From Nonomuraea jabiensis (GTDB lineage: Bacteria > Actinomycetota > Actinomycetes > Streptosporangiales > Streptosporangiaceae), in assembly GCF_014204795.1 (NCBI RefSeq), contig NZ_JACHMB010000001.1, forward strand, positions 12,552,501 through 12,616,500: a stretch of DNA of 64,000 nucleotides. The letters run 5' to 3'. The position numbers and the translations under genes are program-made. Under the pieces are notes generated by a model. The model was not told the origin of the DNA. It worked only from the letters and a program-made list of their open reading frames with translations, and ran no database searches. Below are positions 60,878 to 64,000 of this stretch, piece after piece. Within the stretch, counting starts at the first letter, position 1. The number at the start of each line of letters is the position of its first letter.

Positions 60878-61768
60878 TCAGGGGCCGGAGAGGGCCGGGG
60901 CCGCGGCCAGGACGTCCCTGGCCAGCGGTAGGTCGCCGGCCAGCTCGGCCGGGAACTCGGCGGGCTCTCCCCTGCCGCCCAGCAGGAAGCAGAACGCGAC
61001 CACGTCCGCCGTGATGTGGGCGTCCGGCGTGCCCGGCCGGGTGTCCTCCACGCCCAGCGGCACCTGCCACTCCCCCCCGCCCGCGCCCGTCAGCGTGAGG
61101 TGGAGGGTGCGGCCGGAGCCGTCCATGCCCGACAGGAGCATCGTCCAGGGCAGCAGGCGCGCGCACAGGTCGGCGGTCGGGTGGATGTGGTCGGCGATGG
61201 GGTCGGGCAGGCGCAGCCGGGCGGTCCGGGCGGCGTCGGCCGTGTGGATCCAGGTCTCCAGGCACCGTGCCAGCAGGTGGTCGCGCACCGGGACCTCCAT
61301 GCCGTCCATGGTGGCCGGGGTCGTGGGCGGCAGGTCGGCCAGGTGGCGGCAGAGCGCGTCGGCCTGGGCCCGCCAGTCCCTTCGCGTCTGCTCGGGGCTG
61401 CGGGCGCGCTCGTACGCCTGCACGTCGCTCGTACGCCCCATCGAGTCGGTCGCGCCCATGGGCGGCCCCAGCACGGGGGCGCCGACGGCGGCGGCCAGGA
61501 GGCCGTCCTTGGCGGCCAGGTGGGCGACCAGCTCCTGGAGGGTCCAGCCCTCGACGATCACGCGCGACCAGTCGTCGTCCACGGCCGAGGTCAGCAGCGC
61601 GTCCATTGCGGCCACCCGGCCCGCGTACGGCTCCGCCCAGGCCGCGGTGGGGGCCGCCGGCCTGCGCCGGGCCCTGGCCCCGGCCAGCAGCTGGGGCCGC
61701 AACGAGCGGGCCGGCGCCTCCGGGTCCTCCATCATCGCGTCCAGATAGAGGCGCTCGATGGGGTCCAT
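60878..61768 (-). CDS. MDMPI-like protein coupled to an ECF sigma factor
   Basis: This 296-residue protein belongs to the mycothiol maleylpyruvate isomerase/DinB superfamily (WSRVIVEGWTLQELVAHLAAKDGLLAAAVG; LARCLETWIHTADAARTARLRL), with His residues for a metal in those two helices, and an SCP-2-like C-terminus. It overlaps the sigma gene stop by one base (TAATG), in the position where a zinc anti-sigma is usual. A thiol-sensing regulatory role for the sigma factor is an inference. Confidence 0.75.
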   Translation of the reverse strand: MDPIERLYLDAMMEDPEAPARSLRPQLLAGARARRRPAAPTAAWAEPYAGRVAAMDALLTSAVDDDWSRVIVEGWTLQELVAHLAAKDGLLAAAVGAPVLGPPMGATDSMGRTSDVQAYERARSPEQTRRDWRAQADALCRHLADLPPTTPATMDGMEVPVRDHLLARCLETWIHTADAARTARLRLPDPIADHIHPTADLCARLLPWTMLLSGMDGSGRTLHLTLTGAGGGEWQVPLGVEDTRPGTPDAHITADVVAFCFLLGGRGEPAEFPAELAGDLPLARDVLAAAPALSGP

Positions 61769-62328
61769 TACACCTCTTCCTCCGCAAGCGCGTCCGCCAG
61801 GCGTCTCAGCGCCAGCCGGATGCGCGATTTGGCCGTGCCCTCGGGCACGCCCAGCTCCTCGCTCACCTGCCGATAGGTCCTGCCGCCGAAATAGGCGAGC
61901 TCCACCGCCTCCCGGAGGCCGTCGGGCAGCGAGGTCACCGCCTGCCGCACCCGTTTGGCCTCGTCCGAGGCCAGGACCGTGTCCTCCAGTCTGTCAGGTT
62001 CGCGCTCGAACAGCCTGGGTCCGAGGGCCGACACGCGCCGCCGCTCCTCGGCGCGCACGTGGTCGACCGCGCGGCGGTGCGCGATCGTGGCGAGCCAGGC
62101 GCGTAAGGTGCCGCGTTCCGGGTCGTAGGCCAGGGGGCGCTCCCAGAAGACCAGGAACACCTCCTGAGTGATGTCCTCGGCGATCACCCGGTCCCTGGTG
62201 ACCCGCAGCGCGAGCCCGAAGATCAGCGAGGAGAGCCGATCGTAGACCTCGCCCAGCGCGGACTCGTCGCCGCCGACCACCCGCTGGTGCAGCAGGCGGT
62301 CGTCGTACGGTGCCTCCACTGGCCCCAC
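61768..62328 (-). CDS. ECF sigma factor
   Basis: This is a 186-residue sigma factor. Region 2 reads IFGLALRVTRDRVIAEDITQEVFLVFWE with RAWLATIAHRRAVDHVR; region 4 is SLPDGLREAVELAYFGGRTYRQVSEELGVPEGTAKSRIRLALRRL. The closest group is the SigK type. It is co-translated with the MDMPI-like gene at 60878, not with a classical anti-sigma gene. Divergent from osmC. Confidence 0.92.
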   Translation of the reverse strand: MGPVEAPYDDRLLHQRVVGGDESALGEVYDRLSSLIFGLALRVTRDRVIAEDITQEVFLVFWERPLAYDPERGTLRAWLATIAHRRAVDHVRAEERRRVSALGPRLFEREPDRLEDTVLASDEAKRVRQAVTSLPDGLREAVELAYFGGRTYRQVSEELGVPEGTAKSRIRLALRRLADALAEEEV

Positions 62329-62474
62329 ACTCCCGTGTAATCCGGACCAAGGCGGCGGGTGCGCCGCGACCCGAGCATGTCATTATTCGCCGGAAAAGTA
62401 GAGCCGGATGACCGGAGGCGGGGACTTTGCCGGCTCGCGATAAGGTCGGAGGACCAATACGGAGGGAGCACGTC

Positions 62475-62900
62475 ATGGCCACCACTCGCACCGCCACCAC
62501 CCAGTGGAGGGGCGCCCTGATCAACGGTTCGGGCACCGTGTCGCTCGACACCTCGGGTGTGGGCACGTTCGAGGTCACCTGGGCGTCCAGGTCCCAGGAG
62601 GCCGACGGCAGGACGTCCCCGGAGGAGCTCATCGCCGCCGCCCACTCCTCCTGCTTCTCGATGGCGCTCTCGCACGGACTGGCAGGCGCGGGCACCCCGC
62701 CGGAGTCGCTGGAGACCAGCGCCGACGTGACGTTCCAGCCGGGTGAGGGCATCACCGGCATCGTGCTCACGGTGAAGGGCCGCGTTCCCGGCATCTCGGC
62801 CGAGCAGTTCGCGGAGGCCGCCGAGACGGCCAAGGCCAACTGCCCGGTCAGCAAGGCCCTGACGGGCACCCTGATCACGCTCGACGCCGAGCTGCTCTGA
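62475..62900 (+). CDS. OsmC family peroxide-reducing protein
   Basis: This 141-residue OsmC/Ohr-type protein has the two redox Cys (AAHSSCFSMALS near 55 and ANCPVSKALT near 121) that reduce organic peroxides. The ATG at 62475 has GGAGGGAG upstream. It faces the ECF sigma gene divergently. Regulation by that sigma factor is possible but no matching promoter pair was seen. Confidence 0.9.
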   Translation: MATTRTATTQWRGALINGSGTVSLDTSGVGTFEVTWASRSQEADGRTSPEELIAAAHSSCFSMALSHGLAGAGTPPESLETSADVTFQPGEGITGIVLTVKGRVPGISAEQFAEAAETAKANCPVSKALTGTLITLDAELL

Positions 62901-63012
62901 CGGCCGCCCCGACCTGCCCGGCATCGGGGCCGGGCATCCGGAGACCCCGTTACGGAGGGCGATCGGCGCATTGAGAGACCAAGAACGTGTTCGCGTGCGA
63001 CAATTGGGCCAC

Positions 63013-64000
63013 ATGCGCGAGGTCTGGCCGGGCGAACCCTATCCACTCGGCGGCACCTGGGATGGCGTTGGCACCAGCTTTGCGGTGTTCTCCGAGGTCG
63101 CCGAGCGGGTCGAGCTGTGCCTTTTTCATGACGACGACACCGAGGAGCGCGTCGACCTGCCCGAGGTCGACGGGTTCGTCTGGCACGGCTACCTGCCGGG
63201 CATCCAGCCGGGCCAGCGCTACGGCTACCGCGTCCACGGCCCGCACGACCCGTCGCAGGGCCACCGGTGCAACCCCGCCAAGCTGCTCCTCGACCCCTAC
63301 GCCAAGGCCATCGACGGCGAGCTGACCTGGAACCAGGCGCTGTTCCCCTACTACTTCACCGACCCCACCCGGCGCAACACCGAGGACAGCGCGCCCTACA
63401 TGCCGAAGAACGTGGTCGTCAACCCGTTCTTCGAGTGGGGCAACGACCGGCCGCCGCGCATCCCGTACCACCAGACCGTGATCTACGAGGCCCACGTGCG
63501 CGGGCTCACCATGCGCCACCCCGACGTGCCGCCCGACCTGCGCGGCACGTACGCGGGCGTGGGGCATCCGGCGATCATCGATCACCTGCTGTCGCTGGGG
63601 GTGACGGCGGTCGAGCTGATGCCGGTCCACCACTACATCCCCGAGCACTTCCTGGTCGCCCGCGGGCTGACGAACTACTGGGGCTACAACACCATGGCCT
63701 ACCTGGCGCCCCACGGCGGCTACTCCAGCGCGGGCACGCGGGGGCAGCAGGTGCTGGAGTTCAAGGCGATGGTGCGGGCGCTGCACGAGGCGGGCATCGA
63801 GGTCATCCTCGACGTCGTCTACAACCACACGGCCGAGGGCGACCACATGGGGCCCACGCTGGGGTTCCGGGGGATCGACAACGCCGCCTACTACCGGCTG
63901 CACGACGGTGACCGGCGCTACTACCTCGACTACACCGGGTGCGGAAACTCCCTCAACGTACGCTCGCCGCACGCGCTGCAGCTGATCATGGACTCGCTGC
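63013..64000 (+). CDS. glgX: glycogen debranching enzyme, partial
   Basis: This is the first 329 residues of GlgX, which hydrolyses alpha-1,6 branches of glycogen. The CBM48 domain starts VWPGEPYPLGGTWDGVGTSFAVFSE; the GH13 barrel begins near VIYEAHVRGLTMRHPDVP, with VELMPVHHYIPEHFL, GLTNYWGYNTMAY and DVVYNHTAEG all conserved. The gene runs off the right edge of the window, so the catalytic Asp/Glu residues are not visible. Confidence 0.95.
   Translation, partial: MREVWPGEPYPLGGTWDGVGTSFAVFSEVAERVELCLFHDDDTEERVDLPEVDGFVWHGYLPGIQPGQRYGYRVHGPHDPSQGHRCNPAKLLLDPYAKAIDGELTWNQALFPYYFTDPTRRNTEDSAPYMPKNVVVNPFFEWGNDRPPRIPYHQTVIYEAHVRGLTMRHPDVPPDLRGTYAGVGHPAIIDHLLSLGVTAVELMPVHHYIPEHFLVARGLTNYWGYNTMAYLAPHGGYSSAGTRGQQVLEFKAMVRALHEAGIEVILDVVYNHTAEGDHMGPTLGFRGIDNAAYYRLHDGDRRYYLDYTGCGNSLNVRSPHALQLIMDSL

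Overview
This is 64 kb of very GC-rich, densely packed chromosome from a filamentous-type actinobacterium. The evidence is WhiB-like protein, HTH/DUF397/ATPase regulatory sets, PknB-type kinases, mycothiol-linked (MDMPI-like) proteins, an IdeR-type iron box and many leaderless genes. The gene complement would fit Streptosporangiales (for example a Nonomuraea-like genome), but no rRNA or marker gene is present to fix the genus. No tRNA, rRNA, IS element, prophage or CRISPR array was seen; this looks like ordinary chromosome with rich regulatory DNA.

Layout. 0-2.4 kb: cytochrome bd oxidase (cydAB) behind three CTAC-N5-GTAG motifs. 2.4-11.2 kb: a minus-strand Liv-type ABC importer, a divergent LacI repressor, then a secreted lectin-like protein and a secreted sugar-dehydrogenase/LamG protein. 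Both sides carry paired AAGCGCTT operators, so they look like one regulon. 11.2-12.1 kb: tandem duplicated lipoproteins. 12.1-24.8 kb: a purine-catabolism island with a leucine-rich-repeat protein, a three-subunit molybdenum hydroxylase (xanthine dehydrogenase type), an NCS2 permease, a NYN nuclease-like gene, an S4 protein, a PucR regulator and, divergently, a DUF2877/FdrA/DUF1116 triad matching the oxamate carbamoyltransferase set. 24.9-34.7 kb: Ser/Thr kinase, TetR plus Cmx-like efflux, MOSC protein, MFS, family A DNA polymerase, metallophosphoesterase and a TPR protein. 34.7-39.8 kb: alkyl-DHAP-synthase-like flavoprotein, TetR and GlpD; then an iron-box-controlled sucrase/ferredoxin-like protein and a WhiB-like protein. 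39.9-44.7 kb: Nudix, MDMPI-like, DUF397/HTH/ATPase set with palindromic operators, phosphoribosyltransferase and RsgA. 44.7-47.7 kb: SigL-like ECF sigma factor, zinc anti-sigma factor and a secreted CHRD/DUF3455 protein. 48.3-53.3 kb: glyA under a ZTP riboswitch, kinase, BrkB, YccF and a TIGR03084-like protein. 53.4-57.1 kb: sulfur-assimilation operon (sulfite reductase, CysX-like, CysH, sirohydrochlorin chelatase) behind a Cys-Cys leader peptide. 57.1-64 kb: DUF1707, ankyrin/HEAT protein, HD hydrolase, secreted Trp/Gly-rich protein, a second ECF sigma factor paired with an MDMPI-like protein, OsmC and the start of glgX.

The most striking signal spans the window. A TGAACC-N16/17-CGTAC(C/T) promoter lies upstream of the SigL-like sigma gene, the CHRD gene, the ankyrin/HEAT gene and both tandem lipoproteins, which suggests a local ECF regulon made largely of exported or surface proteins. 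Other regulatory elements read directly from sequence are the ZTP riboswitch, the cysteine attenuator leader with a flanking inverted repeat, the LacI operators and the TGCACGTGCA palindromes of the HTH/DUF397 module. The iron-sulfur subunit of the Mo hydroxylase also carries an in-frame, hairpin-forming repeat-like insertion between its two cluster domains.
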